Origin: Aliirhizobium smilacinae
Lineage (GTDB): Bacteria; Pseudomonadota; Alphaproteobacteria; Rhizobiales; Rhizobiaceae
Direction of reading: 5' to 3'
Assembly (NCBI RefSeq): GCF_006335145.1
Contig: NZ_VDMN01000001.1
Coordinates: forward strand, 1,054,001-1,118,000
Length of the DNA stretch: 64,000 bases
The position numbers and the translations under genes are program-made. The notes under the pieces were generated by a model that did not search any database, was not told the DNA's origin, and worked only from the letters and a program-made list of their open reading frames with translations. Below are positions 43,538 through 52,322 of this stretch, piece after piece. Positions within the stretch are counted from its first letter, which is position 1, and the number at the start of each line of letters is the position of its first letter.

Positions 43538-44926
43538 ATGGACTTAACGGCAACCCCGTCCAAGGCGGAGATGGTGATGGGCGTGATTCGGCAGCGGATC
43601 ACCGGGCGGGTGCTGACGCCGGGAGCAAAGCTTCCGTCGGTGCGCTCGCTTGCCGCAACGCTTTCCGTCTCCACCTCGACCGTGGTCGATGCCTATGAGC
43701 GGCTGGTGGCGGAGGGGGCGATCGTCTCGCGGCCGGGATCGGGGTTTTATGTGGCCAATCAGGCGGCGCCCTTTTCTCCCGCAGACGCCGGGCCGAAACT
43801 CGACCGGGCGGTCGATCCGTTCTGGATCTCCCGGCAATCGTTGGAAAGCGACGAAAACAGCTTGAAGCCCGGCTGCGGCTGGCTTCCCCCGTCATGGCTT
43901 CCGGAAGAGGCGATGCGCAAGGCGCTGCGGGGACTTTCGCGCGCAGACGCGTCCTCGCTTGCGGATTACGGCACGCCGCTCGGGCTTTCTCCACTGCGCC
44001 GGCTGATTTCCCGGCGGATGGGCGAGCGCGGCATTGAAGCCTCGCCGGACCAGATCATGCTGACGGAATCCGGCACGCAGGCGATCGACCTTCTCTGCCG
44101 TTTCCTGATCGAGCCGGGCGATACCGTGCTGGTCGATGATCCCTGTTATTTCAATTTCCATGCCCTTTTGCGTGCGCATCGGGCGAAGATCGTCGGCGTG
44201 CCTTATACGGCAAACGGGCCGGATCTGGCCGCCTTTGCGGCAACCGTGTCCGAACATCGGCCGCGGCTCTACATCACCAATTCGGCGATCCACAACCCGA
44301 CCGGCGCCGTGCTTTCGCCGGTCACTGCGCATCGGGTGCTGAAGATCGCAGAAGAGTTCGACCTGACGATCGTCGAGGACGATATCTTTGCCGACTTTGA
44401 AAGTGTTGCGGCACCAAGGCTTGCGGCCTTCGACGGGCTGGAGCGGGTGATCCATATCGGCAGCTTTTCGAAAACGCTCTCGGCTGCGGCGCGCTGCGGG
44501 TTTATCGCGGCGCGGCCGGACTGGATCGAGGGACTGACCGACCTGAAGATCGCCACGTCCTTTGCCGGCGGGCGACTGACCGAAGAGGTCGTTCATGCCG
44601 CCCTTTCCGACGGCGGGTATCGCAAACATCTCGACACGCTGAAGGCACGGCTTTCCAAGGCTATGGCAGAGGTGACGGACAGGCTTGGCTCGATCGGCAT
44701 CGAGCCGGTATTGCGGCCGCAATCGGGCATGTTCCTGTGGTGCCGACTGCCGGGTGAAACGGATGCGGCTGCGGTGGCACGCGCCTGTCTGCAGAAGCAG
44801 ATCGTGCTCGCGCCCGGCAATGCCTTCAGCCTGTCGCAATCGGTAAGAAGCTGCATGCGCTTCAACGTCTCGCAAACGCTTGATCCGCGTATCTTCGAGA
44901 CGTTGAAAGGCGCGTTGAGGAGCTGA
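43538..44926 (+). CDS. MocR-type regulator (GntR helix-turn-helix fused to aminotransferase domain)
   Basis: A 462-residue fusion. The N-terminal GntR winged helix (VIRQRITGRVLTPGAKLPSVRSLAATLSVSTSTVVDAYERLVAEG) is joined to a class I aminotransferase-like domain with the PLP lysine in IGSFSKTLSAAARCGF and the AIHNPTGAVL motif. MocR proteins sense PLP-linked amino compounds and activate divergent genes, here the EamA exporter. The same frame stays open about 930 bp upstream through the exporter gene, but the true start is the ATG following GGAG/GGAAA. Confidence 0.88.
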   Translation: MDLTATPSKAEMVMGVIRQRITGRVLTPGAKLPSVRSLAATLSVSTSTVVDAYERLVAEGAIVSRPGSGFYVANQAAPFSPADAGPKLDRAVDPFWISRQSLESDENSLKPGCGWLPPSWLPEEAMRKALRGLSRADASSLADYGTPLGLSPLRRLISRRMGERGIEASPDQIMLTESGTQAIDLLCRFLIEPGDTVLVDDPCYFNFHALLRAHRAKIVGVPYTANGPDLAAFAATVSEHRPRLYITNSAIHNPTGAVLSPVTAHRVLKIAEEFDLTIVEDDIFADFESVAAPRLAAFDGLERVIHIGSFSKTLSAAARCGFIAARPDWIEGLTDLKIATSFAGGRLTEEVVHAALSDGGYRKHLDTLKARLSKAMAEVTDRLGSIGIEPVLRPQSGMFLWCRLPGETDAAAVARACLQKQIVLAPGNAFSLSQSVRSCMRFNVSQTLDPRIFETLKGALRS

Positions 44927-44929
44927 CGA

Positions 44930-46366
44930 TCAGCCGCGTTTCAGCTTCACGCCGAAGCCGAGGACGAAGCTTACCAGCGCGCCGAATGCGGCGGTACCGT
45001 AGAGCCAGCTGGCAGTATCGCCGGCAGATCCCGTTGCAAGGCTTGCGGTCAACCCGGTTGCGGTTGCGATCGTGCCGGAGAGTGCGGCTCCTACCGCATA
45101 ACCGGCCGTCGACATGGTGGGCAGCAGTGCGCTGGCGCGGTCACGCTCCGTGGCGTCGGCCGCCTCCATCGCCGCTTCGTTGACGTTGGCCCAGGCGAGG
45201 CCGAAGCCGATGCCGATCAGGATCTGGCCGAAGATCACCAGAGGCAGCCATTGAAGGCCAATCGCGACGGCCAGGGCAACGAAGCCGAACAAGTGGAAGA
45301 GCGGCCCGACCCACATGGTCGCATCGCGCCATGCGAAGGCCGCGTAGCGGCTGGCGACCATGGCAACGACGCTCCAGACCAAGGCCATGGTCACGACGAT
45401 ATACCCCACAAGCGCCGGGCCGAGGTCGAACACCTCGCTGACAAGCAGCGCCAAATAGGTGCTGCCCGCCGAATGGCCGGCCGACATCAGGAACAGCATG
45501 AGAAAGGCGCGGCCGAGCACCGAACTTGAACGAAAGGTGCCGGCGGGGAAAAGCGGCGCCCCGAAACGGCCGTCGAGCAGGACGACAGACAGAAGCGCCA
45601 GCACGCCGAACACCAGCAGCGCAGCCTGCCAGAGCGGCTCGCCGCTTGTGGAGGACGATGCGAAGATGAGCGCGGTCACCACGCAGAGCCCGACGGTGAC
45701 GGGCGCAAAGCTCGCGGCCTTACCCTCCCCCGTCTTCGGTTTTGTCAGAGCGGTGAAAAGTGCCAGCGTGACGAGGAAAGGCGTCACGGCGAGGAAGGAG
45801 GACCGCCACGAGATCGCCTCGGTCATCACACCGCCGATCAGCGGCCCAAGCAGTGCCGTGACCGCCCAGACTGTCGCTTCGACAGCGAAGACGCGGGCGA
45901 TCAGTGACGACGAAAAGTTCGCCGGGATGAGGCTGTAGCAGATCGCCACGATCAGGCCGTCTGCCACGCCCTGCAGGAGACGCCCAAAAACGATCCAGCC
46001 GAAGGCGGGCGCGGCAAAGGCCATCAGCCCGCCGAGTGCAAAAACGAGCGACGCGATAGCAAGGCTCATACGCACGCCGAGCCGGTCGCGGATCGAGGCT
46101 GCTGCGGTGCCGCCGGCGATCGAGCCGATGAAATAGAGGCTGTAGACCCAGCTGTACCAGTCGCGCCCGCCGAGTTCGGCAGCGGCTAGCGGCATGGCGG
46201 CGACGATGGCGAACTGGTTGAAGGCATGCAGCCCGATGCCGCTCGAGATCAGCGCCAGCATGCGGCCGCTTTCTCCGGAAAGCAGGTCTGCATAACCCGA
46301 AGCATCCGTCCCGGCCAGTTTCACATCCCGCATCGGGCCGTTCCGTTCCTCGAGCAATTCCGTCAT
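44930..46366 (-). CDS. MFS multidrug transporter (DHA2/14-TMS-like)
   Basis: A 478-residue MFS protein with about fourteen hydrophobic helices. Motif A is in ASIRDRLGVRMSLAIAS, and motif C-like glycine-rich stretches are in RVFAVEATVWAVTALLGPLIGG. It probably exports redox-active or toxic compounds. It is divergent from soxR with a SoxR box between them, which fits induction by redox-cycling drugs. Convergent with the MocR gene, with stops 4 bp apart. Confidence 0.87.
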   Translation of the reverse strand: MTELLEERNGPMRDVKLAGTDASGYADLLSGESGRMLALISSGIGLHAFNQFAIVAAMPLAAAELGGRDWYSWVYSLYFIGSIAGGTAAASIRDRLGVRMSLAIASLVFALGGLMAFAAPAFGWIVFGRLLQGVADGLIVAICYSLIPANFSSSLIARVFAVEATVWAVTALLGPLIGGVMTEAISWRSSFLAVTPFLVTLALFTALTKPKTGEGKAASFAPVTVGLCVVTALIFASSSTSGEPLWQAALLVFGVLALLSVVLLDGRFGAPLFPAGTFRSSSVLGRAFLMLFLMSAGHSAGSTYLALLVSEVFDLGPALVGYIVVTMALVWSVVAMVASRYAAFAWRDATMWVGPLFHLFGFVALAVAIGLQWLPLVIFGQILIGIGFGLAWANVNEAAMEAADATERDRASALLPTMSTAGYAVGAALSGTIATATGLTASLATGSAGDTASWLYGTAAFGALVSFVLGFGVKLKRG

Positions 46367-46451
46367 TCCGTTCGTACCTTTTCATGCCGGCCAGCTTCAA
46401 GTCGGACTTTCCACATAGGGCCTTCCCACATCAGGATCGGCACCCTAAAAT

Positions 46452-46467
46452 CTCAACCTTGGTTGAG
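46452..46467. promoter_or_regulatory. SoxR box
   Basis: CTCAACCTTGGTTGAG is a perfect 16-bp palindrome close to the known SoxR site (CCTCAAGTTAACTTGAGG). It lies 15 bp upstream of the soxR start and about 86 bp upstream of the divergent transporter. Confidence 0.8.
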
Positions 46468-46481
46468 GTCAACGGTAAAAG

Positions 46482-46952
46482 ATGATGAAATCCGAAAAGA
46501 TCAGGGTCCCCCAAGGCTTGGGCGTGGGACAGGTGGCGGAACGTTCCGGCGTGGCGATCTCGACCCTGCATTTCTACGAGGAGGAAGGGCTGATCGAAAG
46601 CTGGCGCAATGGCGGCAACCACCGGCGCTACAGCCGCGACGTTCTGCGCCGCATTGCCGTGATCCGCGTGGCGCAACGGGCCGGCGTGCCGCTGAAAGAA
46701 ATTGCCGGAGCGCTGAAGACCCTGCCACAGGGGCGCACGCCGAACGCGAAGGACTGGGCGCGGCTTTCAGCCGTCTGGAAGGCGGAACTCGATGCCCGGA
46801 TCGAGATGCTGACGCGGCTGCGCGACGAACTCAGCGGCTGCATCGGCTGCGGCTGCCTGTCGCTCAAGGCCTGCCCCTTGCGTAATCCCGGCGACCAGAT
46901 GGGTACCGGTGGAAGCGGCCCGGTTCTGCTTTCCGGCGGTGACGGGAGATGA
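46482..46952 (+). CDS. soxR: redox-sensing regulator SoxR
   Basis: A 156-residue MerR-family protein. The helix-turn-helix is GLGVGQVAERSGVAISTLHFYEEEGLIESWRNGGNHRRYSRDVLRRI, followed by a dimerisation helix and the [2Fe-2S]-binding cysteine set CIGCGCLSLKACPLRNPGD, diagnostic of SoxR. The oxidised cluster activates divergent or target genes, here most likely the MFS exporter. Confidence 0.94.
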   Translation: MMKSEKIRVPQGLGVGQVAERSGVAISTLHFYEEEGLIESWRNGGNHRRYSRDVLRRIAVIRVAQRAGVPLKEIAGALKTLPQGRTPNAKDWARLSAVWKAELDARIEMLTRLRDELSGCIGCGCLSLKACPLRNPGDQMGTGGSGPVLLSGGDGR

Positions 46953-47122
46953 TTCGCGCAACCGAATCCGCAAAATGTTCCAACGCATAAATCAAAAGCA
47001 AAATGCGCAATTATTCGGCGGCCTATGATCGATTTTTCAGCATGTGACATTTTTGCTACTGCCTTTTCAGCAATCGCACCTACATCCCAATTCATCACGC
47101 AATGCTTATGGAGGGAAAATCC

Positions 47123-47758
47123 ATGAAGGGTCTTTTCATTCTCGCCGCTTCCGTCGCCGCTTTGAGCGCATCGACCGCAGCCTATGCAGCAGACGCCGTG
47201 GAGCAAATTCCAACCGCCCCTGTCGCCGTCGAAACCGCACCGTCCTTCACCTGGGAAGGTTTTTATCTCGGCGCCCATACCGGCTACGGCTGGGGTAACG
47301 GCGATCTGGAAGGTTTCGGCTCGGAGAATTTCGACGGATGGCGGCTCGGCGCCTTCGCGGGTTATAACTGGCAGCTTTCCAACGGCTTTGTCGTCGGTCT
47401 CGAAGGCGATGCCAATTATGACTGGAGCGACGCCAATTACGGCGGCGGCGTATCGGTCGACAACGGATTCTCCGGTTCGGTTCGCGGCCGCGTCGGTTAT
47501 GCCTTCGACCGCACGCTGGTTTATGCAGCCGGCGGCTGGACAGCGACCAATGTCGACCTCAACGCGCCGGGCGGTTTCGACGACGACGACACGCTGCATG
47601 GCTGGACGATCGGCGCAGGTGTCGACCACGCCTTCACCGACAACATCTTCGGCCGGCTGGAATACCGCTACAACGATTACGGCAGCGGCAGCCTCAGCGG
47701 CGCAGACTTCGACTTCGACCAGCACGTCATCCAGGTAGGCATCGGCGTGAAGTTCTAA
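47123..47758 (+). CDS. outer membrane beta-barrel protein (Omp25/RopB type)
   Basis: A 211-residue protein with a signal peptide (MKGLFILAASVAALSASTAAYA, cleaved near AYA-AD) and an eight-stranded OmpA-like barrel: WEGFYLGAHTGYGWGNG at the start of the barrel, VRGRVGYAFDRTLVYAAGGW in the middle, and the terminal motif HVIQVGIGVKF with C-terminal phenylalanine. It resembles Brucella Omp25/Omp31 and rhizobial RopB. Followed by a strong terminator. Confidence 0.9.
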   Translation: MKGLFILAASVAALSASTAAYAADAVEQIPTAPVAVETAPSFTWEGFYLGAHTGYGWGNGDLEGFGSENFDGWRLGAFAGYNWQLSNGFVVGLEGDANYDWSDANYGGGVSVDNGFSGSVRGRVGYAFDRTLVYAAGGWTATNVDLNAPGGFDDDDTLHGWTIGAGVDHAFTDNIFGRLEYRYNDYGSGSLSGADFDFDQHVIQVGIGVKF

Positions 47759-47786
47759 GACTACCGCCAGTTATGGCACGAGGAAA

Positions 47787-47822
47787 AGCCGTCCGCACTT
47801 GAGGTGCGGGCGGCTTTTTTTG
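47787..47822 (+). terminator. Rho-independent terminator after the outer membrane protein gene
   Basis: A stem of 12 bp (AGCCGTCCGCAC pairing with GTGCGGGCGGCT, one wobble) and a short loop, followed by a T-tract of seven. It begins 28 bp after the stop codon. Confidence 0.9.
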
Positions 47823-47890
47823 TTTGGTGGAGTATCTGAAAAAACAGTGGAACCGAACGCCGTGGCACGGCCCGCGGCCTGTGGAGCAGG

Positions 47891-48942
47891 TCATACGGGC
47901 ATTGCCGCAGCGCGATTTTTTAACGCCAGGGCCGGTTGCTCTATCAACTGCCAGCTGATCCAGCCGCACAATGCTGCAAGCGGAAGCGCAACGAATGTAA
48001 GCGCCATCGGCGGGATTCCATTCGCGTAATATACGATCAAGCTCTGTATCGGCCATCCGTAGAGATACAGGCCATAGGAAATATCGGACTTGGGCAGTCC
48101 CCCAAGACTGCCCAATGGGCCATGCAAAGCGAACCACAGGATAACATAGGCGCCGAAAACACACAGACCGGTCTCGGCGATCGGAGGCACCAGCATGCAG
48201 ATTACCGTCGCAAACAAACAAATGGCCGCGCCAACTGCGGAATAGCTGATTTTGTCGCGATATAACTGGTGCAGTGCGCCAGTAAGGAAAAGTGCCAGAA
48301 ACCGTATGCCGTTCTCAGCATTGCCAATAAACAAATAACCGGGCGGCGAATATTCAATACTTAGGAAGTTTAGAACAAGCAGCACACCCAGGATAGCCAA
48401 GACAACCGATCGCCGCTCCAAAAGCCCAATAATGCCAAGCCCGGCGAGAATGACGTAGCAGCGAAATTCGTAGGCGATCGCCCAGGCAGATCCGTTGAGA
48501 AGGCTGAAAGTCAGACCTGGGAACTCGGTGCCAAGCGTGGGGGGGGCGCCAGCAGGAATGCCTTGGCAACAATCCCTGGAATGTTCGATGCAGCAGTCGG
48601 CGTCGCTCCGCTGAACGACGCGACAAGCGTTATGCAAATCAAGTAGCAGACAAGATAAGCGGGATAGATCCGCAAAACGCGCTTTTGAAAGTAGTGCAAT
48701 GCGCTCTTGCTCTGCAGATAGCTTCCCGTGATCAGAAAACCGCTGACGATGAAGAAACCATCGACAGCGATTTCGCCCAAGGACAATGAACCAGTCAGTC
48801 GATGCAGAATGTCCCGATCGGCGTGTCCGTCATATATTACGTAAGAGTGCGTAAGAATTACAGTTGTTGCGAAAACAAACCTTACCAAATTGAATTTATT
48901 CTTATGTATTATTTTACTAATAAGTCCAACCCACTTAAACAA
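47891..48942 (-). pseudogene. acyltransferase-3 (O-acetyltransferase) broken at an eight-G tract
   Basis: The N-terminal frame has LVRFVFATTVILTHSYVIY with the catalytic histidine region, and GEIAVDGFFIVSGFLITGSYL. It is lost after AKAFLLAPP at a G8 tract (48539-48546 on the plus strand). In the next frame it continues TLGTEFPGLTFSLLNGSAWAIAYEFRCY and several membrane helices, ending in IEQPALALKNRAA. With nine bases in the tract the protein would be complete at about 350 residues. The region has lower GC than its neighbours, hinting at acquisition. The tract length invites phase variation by slipped-strand pairing, or a sequencing error. Confidence 0.85.
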
Positions 48943-49192
48943 GTAGGTATCAACCTTAAATAACTTCAGTATTTATGCAAAAATAATATTCCTTATTTTT
49001 GCCCGTAATATTGACAATACGCAATTCTAGTTATTATTTATTATCAATTCGGAACATTTCCTGGCACGTTGTCAACGTTTCCCGAGTGAAGACGGCGTTC
49101 AAGTCATGAGGTCGGCAGACCTGACCCACCGCCGTGATACCAGGAATTCCGCTGGCGCAGTCGGTGGCCATGAGCCGGCCGCCCGCGTCCCC

Positions 49193-50110
49193 TCACCCGT
49201 GGCTGGAATTGTTCGGCACGACCGGCTCCACGTCCTTCACCTTGGCGCGGTGGAAGATGAACATGCCGGCGATGACGATGATGGCGGCACCTGCCAGCGT
49301 CTGGGCATCTGGGAAATCGCCGAAGAACGCCCAGCCGAAAACGATCGCCCATAACAGCAACGTATATTGCAGCGGTGCCAGCACGGATGCGGGCGCCAGC
49401 TTCAGCGAGCGGGTGATCATCAGATGCGCCGAGCAGGAGACGACGCCGAGGAGGAGAAGCGCGAAAAGTTCGCTTCCGGTGAACGGGCTCCAATTTCCGA
49501 CACTCAGCCAGATGCCGGCGGCGAGGCAGCCCAGGGTCTGCCAGGTTACCAGCGTCACATCCGGCGTCGAGCGCAGCACGCGGCCGAGCACCAGCGACAG
49601 CGAGAAGGACAGGCTGCCGATCAACGCGAACATCGACGGCCATGAGAGCATGGCTTCCGACGGGCGAAGCGCGATGATGACGCCGATAAAGCCGATCAGG
49701 ACGGCAAGCCAGCGCCGCCAGCCGATCCGTTCCCCGAGAAGGAAATGCGAAATCGCCGCCACATAGATCGGGCCTGCCATGTAGAAGGTCATGACGTCGG
49801 CGAGCGGCAGATAGATGACAGCGGCATAAAACAGCCCCGTATCGGCGGTCGCGAGAACCACACGGGCGAACTGCCAGTACGGTTTCTCGATCCTGTAGAG
49901 CGCGGTGACCGGGGTGCGCGCCAGCATAGGGCCGAGAACGAGGAAAGCGCCGAGAGAGCGGATCAGAAGAACCTGGCCGACCGAAAAACTGGCAACCAGC
50001 CATTTGCCCATGGCATCGTTCAAGGCGAACATGAAGTCGCCGATCAGCATCAGCAGGATGCCGGCCAGAATGGCGTTGCCGCCGACGGCATAAGCCGCTC
50101 TTGTTTTCAT
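49193..50110 (-). CDS. EamA/DMT-family exporter
   Basis: A 305-residue protein with ten predicted membrane helices in two EamA repeats (LMLIGDFMFALNDAMGKWLVASF, and LLLLGVVSCSAHLMITRSLKLAPASVLAPLQY). It is of the rhizobial RhaT/EamA subgroup with unknown metabolite cargo. The start MKTRAAYAV is chosen over a frame extension of 19 codons. An AT-rich gap separates it from the acyltransferase relic. Confidence 0.87.
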   Translation of the reverse strand: MKTRAAYAVGGNAILAGILLMLIGDFMFALNDAMGKWLVASFSVGQVLLIRSLGAFLVLGPMLARTPVTALYRIEKPYWQFARVVLATADTGLFYAAVIYLPLADVMTFYMAGPIYVAAISHFLLGERIGWRRWLAVLIGFIGVIIALRPSEAMLSWPSMFALIGSLSFSLSLVLGRVLRSTPDVTLVTWQTLGCLAAGIWLSVGNWSPFTGSELFALLLLGVVSCSAHLMITRSLKLAPASVLAPLQYTLLLWAIVFGWAFFGDFPDAQTLAGAAIIVIAGMFIFHRAKVKDVEPVVPNNSSHG

Positions 50111-50309
50111 GATAAGTGGGCGCTCCGCGACGCCATTTTCGATGGCGGCCGGACAAACCGGAGACAAGACCCCGCTTTATCCCGGGATCGTCTCGATACC
50201 TGTTGGAATTGCCGCTCCATACTCCTCATGCCAACCCGTTTGCAAGCGGCATTCAAGCAGAACGTCATATTGTCCTGCGGCAATGAGGAGAGGGCCGGCA
50301 GGCGGCATT

Positions 50310-50783
50310 TCAGCCGCGGCGGGCAGCCTCGATCGCCGCCACATCGATCTTCTTCATCGTCATCATCGCATCGAAGGCCCGTTTCGCCTCGGCGCCGCCG
50401 ATGATCAAGGCGTCCATCAGCGTGCGTGGGGTGATCTGCCAGGAGATGCCCCAGCGATCCTTGCACCAGCCGCATTCGCTTTCTTCACCGCCATTGCCGA
50501 CGATGGCGTTCCAGTAGCGGTCGGTCTCCTCCTGATTTTCTGTAGAGATCTGGAAGGAAAAGGACTCGTTGTGCTTGAAATGGGGGCCGCCGTTCAGGCC
50601 GACACAGGCGACGCCGGCAACGGTGAATTCGACGACCAGAACATCGCCCTCACTGCCATCCGGGTAATCGCCGGGTGCGTGGATAATCCGCCCGACCGCA
50701 CTGTCGGGAAAGGTTTGCGCATAAAACTGGGCTGCAGCCTCGGCATCCTTTTCATACCACAGGCAGACGGTGTTCTTCTCCAT
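50310..50783 (-). CDS. VOC-superfamily protein (PhnB/3-demethylubiquinone methyltransferase-like)
   Basis: A 157-residue glyoxalase-fold protein: NTVCLWYEKDAEAAAQFYAQTFPDSAVG, then FQISTENQEETDRYWNAIVGNGGEESECGWCKDRWGISWQITP. This is the PhnB-like 3-dmu-9_3-mt family, whose reaction is unknown. The start MEKNTVC is the family start. Confidence 0.88.
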   Translation of the reverse strand: MEKNTVCLWYEKDAEAAAQFYAQTFPDSAVGRIIHAPGDYPDGSEGDVLVVEFTVAGVACVGLNGGPHFKHNESFSFQISTENQEETDRYWNAIVGNGGEESECGWCKDRWGISWQITPRTLMDALIIGGAEAKRAFDAMMTMKKIDVAAIEAARRG

Positions 50784-50901
50784 GACAGTCTCTCCCTTTG
50801 TTGTTGCGTCCGGTTCTCCCAGCTGGCTCCTCCTTCTGGGCGGATCGCAAACAGACCTCGTGTTCAAGACGTAGGGCGAAACCTCGATCCGACAGCAGGC
50901 C

Positions 50902-51225
50902 TCATTTTTTCCCGATAAAATAATGATCGACGATGTTCTGGCCGTTTTTCAGGATATGGGCTGCCAGCTGCGGATCGCCGCCGCGAAAGGTTTCCGGATC
51001 GCCGCCGCACAACAGGACAAACAGCTTCTGGTGGGCTACGGAGACGAAATAGTCGTGGGCCGGCGGCGCATCCATCCATTCGGTCAATTTCAGCGCTTCG
51101 GCGGCTTCCGCCGTTGCCTCCTCGATCGCCTTGTAGATTTTTGCCAGCATGGTCTGCCGGGCACGTTCCTCTATCTGCACATATTGTCTCTCGATAGGGC
51201 TCAGAACCGGGCAGCTGTCATTCAT
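50902..51225 (-). CDS. hypothetical protein
   Basis: A 107-residue helical protein: PIERQYVQIEERARQTMLAKIYKAIEEATAEAAEALKLTEWMDAPPAHDYFVSVAHQKLFVLLCGG. No signal peptide or membrane segment and no recognised domain. The start MNDSCPVLS has a plausible AGGGAG ribosome-binding site. Confidence 0.6.
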   Translation of the reverse strand: MNDSCPVLSPIERQYVQIEERARQTMLAKIYKAIEEATAEAAEALKLTEWMDAPPAHDYFVSVAHQKLFVLLCGGDPETFRGGDPQLAAHILKNGQNIVDHYFIGKK

Positions 51226-51309
51226 CGGATAAATCTCCCTGCATGGGTCTCGGTAGGATGTGGCGGGATTTCTCGCATCGGAATGCGTCGGCATTGGGCC
51301 GACTGCCGT

Positions 51310-51846
51310 TCAATCGCCGAGCTTCTCCAGGAGAGCATCGGCCGAGGGCCACTGGTAACGTAGCAGTTCGACCGGTGGATTTCCGGCACGAACGACCTCG
51401 CTTCTTTCGATCACGGTGCCGCCGAGCCGATCATACACGGCTGTTGCAACGGCATTTTTCGCGAAGGCGAGAAGATGGATGGGCAAGTCTTTGCGTGAAG
51501 CCTCGAAGGCCGATACCGCATGGTGCAGAAGCGATTTCGCGACGCCCTGCCCCTGAAACTGCGGGGAGACATAGAGATTGTGCAGGTAGGTGCCGAATTC
51601 CGTCTCTTCATTGAAGTCAAAACAACAGAAACCGCCGATCTCGGCCCCATAGCTAGCGACGAAGATTAGGTGGCCGGGCGAAGGCGCTGCGAACCTTTTT
51701 TCCCAAAGCTCCTGCTTTTCAATCGGAAGCGTGTGCTTCAGATATGCTTCCGGTAAAATATGCGCATAGGCACTCTGGCCTATCGAAACGTGCAATTGCA
51801 CGATCATCTGCATGTCCGAGCTGACAGCAGGGCGGTATTGCAACAT
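51310..51846 (-). CDS. GNAT-family N-acetyltransferase
   Basis: A 178-residue GNAT protein: YRPAVSSDMQMIVQLHVS at the start, and the acetyl-CoA-binding motif A in LHNLYVSPQFQGQGVAKSLLHHAV (QGQGVA). LLAFAKNAVATAVYDRLGG is typical of motif B. Substrate unknown. Confidence 0.87.
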   Translation of the reverse strand: MLQYRPAVSSDMQMIVQLHVSIGQSAYAHILPEAYLKHTLPIEKQELWEKRFAAPSPGHLIFVASYGAEIGGFCCFDFNEETEFGTYLHNLYVSPQFQGQGVAKSLLHHAVSAFEASRKDLPIHLLAFAKNAVATAVYDRLGGTVIERSEVVRAGNPPVELLRYQWPSADALLEKLGD

Positions 51847-51908
51847 GACGACGGATCTTCCTGCACGAACCTGAACCGGCGGCATTCAAACCGACACATG
51901 GTCGTAAA

Positions 51909-52322
51909 TCAATGCGGCTGTTTCGATCGCAGGGATGGCAGGATTTGTCCGGCAAACAGGGCAAGCCAGATGATCAGCGGCTGCAGTGGCAGGCGGATGG
52001 TGTGGTAGAGCCATTGCCAGGGTGAACCGGCGCCGCCACCCAGGCTATCCAGCGCATGCTTGATATTGGCGGGGAAAACGCAGACCGCGTAAAGCGCCAG
52101 ACCAATCCCGGCATATCTGCGGAACGCGGGGATGAGAAGGCCGATGGCGCCTGCGATTTCGCACAGGCCGGTCAGCATGATCACTTCGGTGGCATCCGGT
52201 ATCCAGGCGGGGGTGATCGACAGGAAGGGCTTTGGCATTGCGAGATGCAGAATTCCGGCGAGGCCATAAAAAACCGACAGTCCGATCCGGCTTCGGTTTT
52301 CCCAGAGATCAGTCCGTTGCAT
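51909..52322 (-). CDS. DoxX-like membrane protein
   Basis: A 137-residue protein with four hydrophobic segments (LSVFYGLAGILHLAMPKPFL, LTGLCEIAGAIGLLIPAFR, GIGLALYAVCVFPANIKHAL, PLIIWLALFAGQIL), the pattern of DoxX/DoxD-like proteins. Its ATG overlaps the last 14 nt of the upstream hydrolase gene, so the two are probably co-translated. Confidence 0.82.
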   Translation of the reverse strand: MQRTDLWENRSRIGLSVFYGLAGILHLAMPKPFLSITPAWIPDATEVIMLTGLCEIAGAIGLLIPAFRRYAGIGLALYAVCVFPANIKHALDSLGGGAGSPWQWLYHTIRLPLQPLIIWLALFAGQILPSLRSKQPH

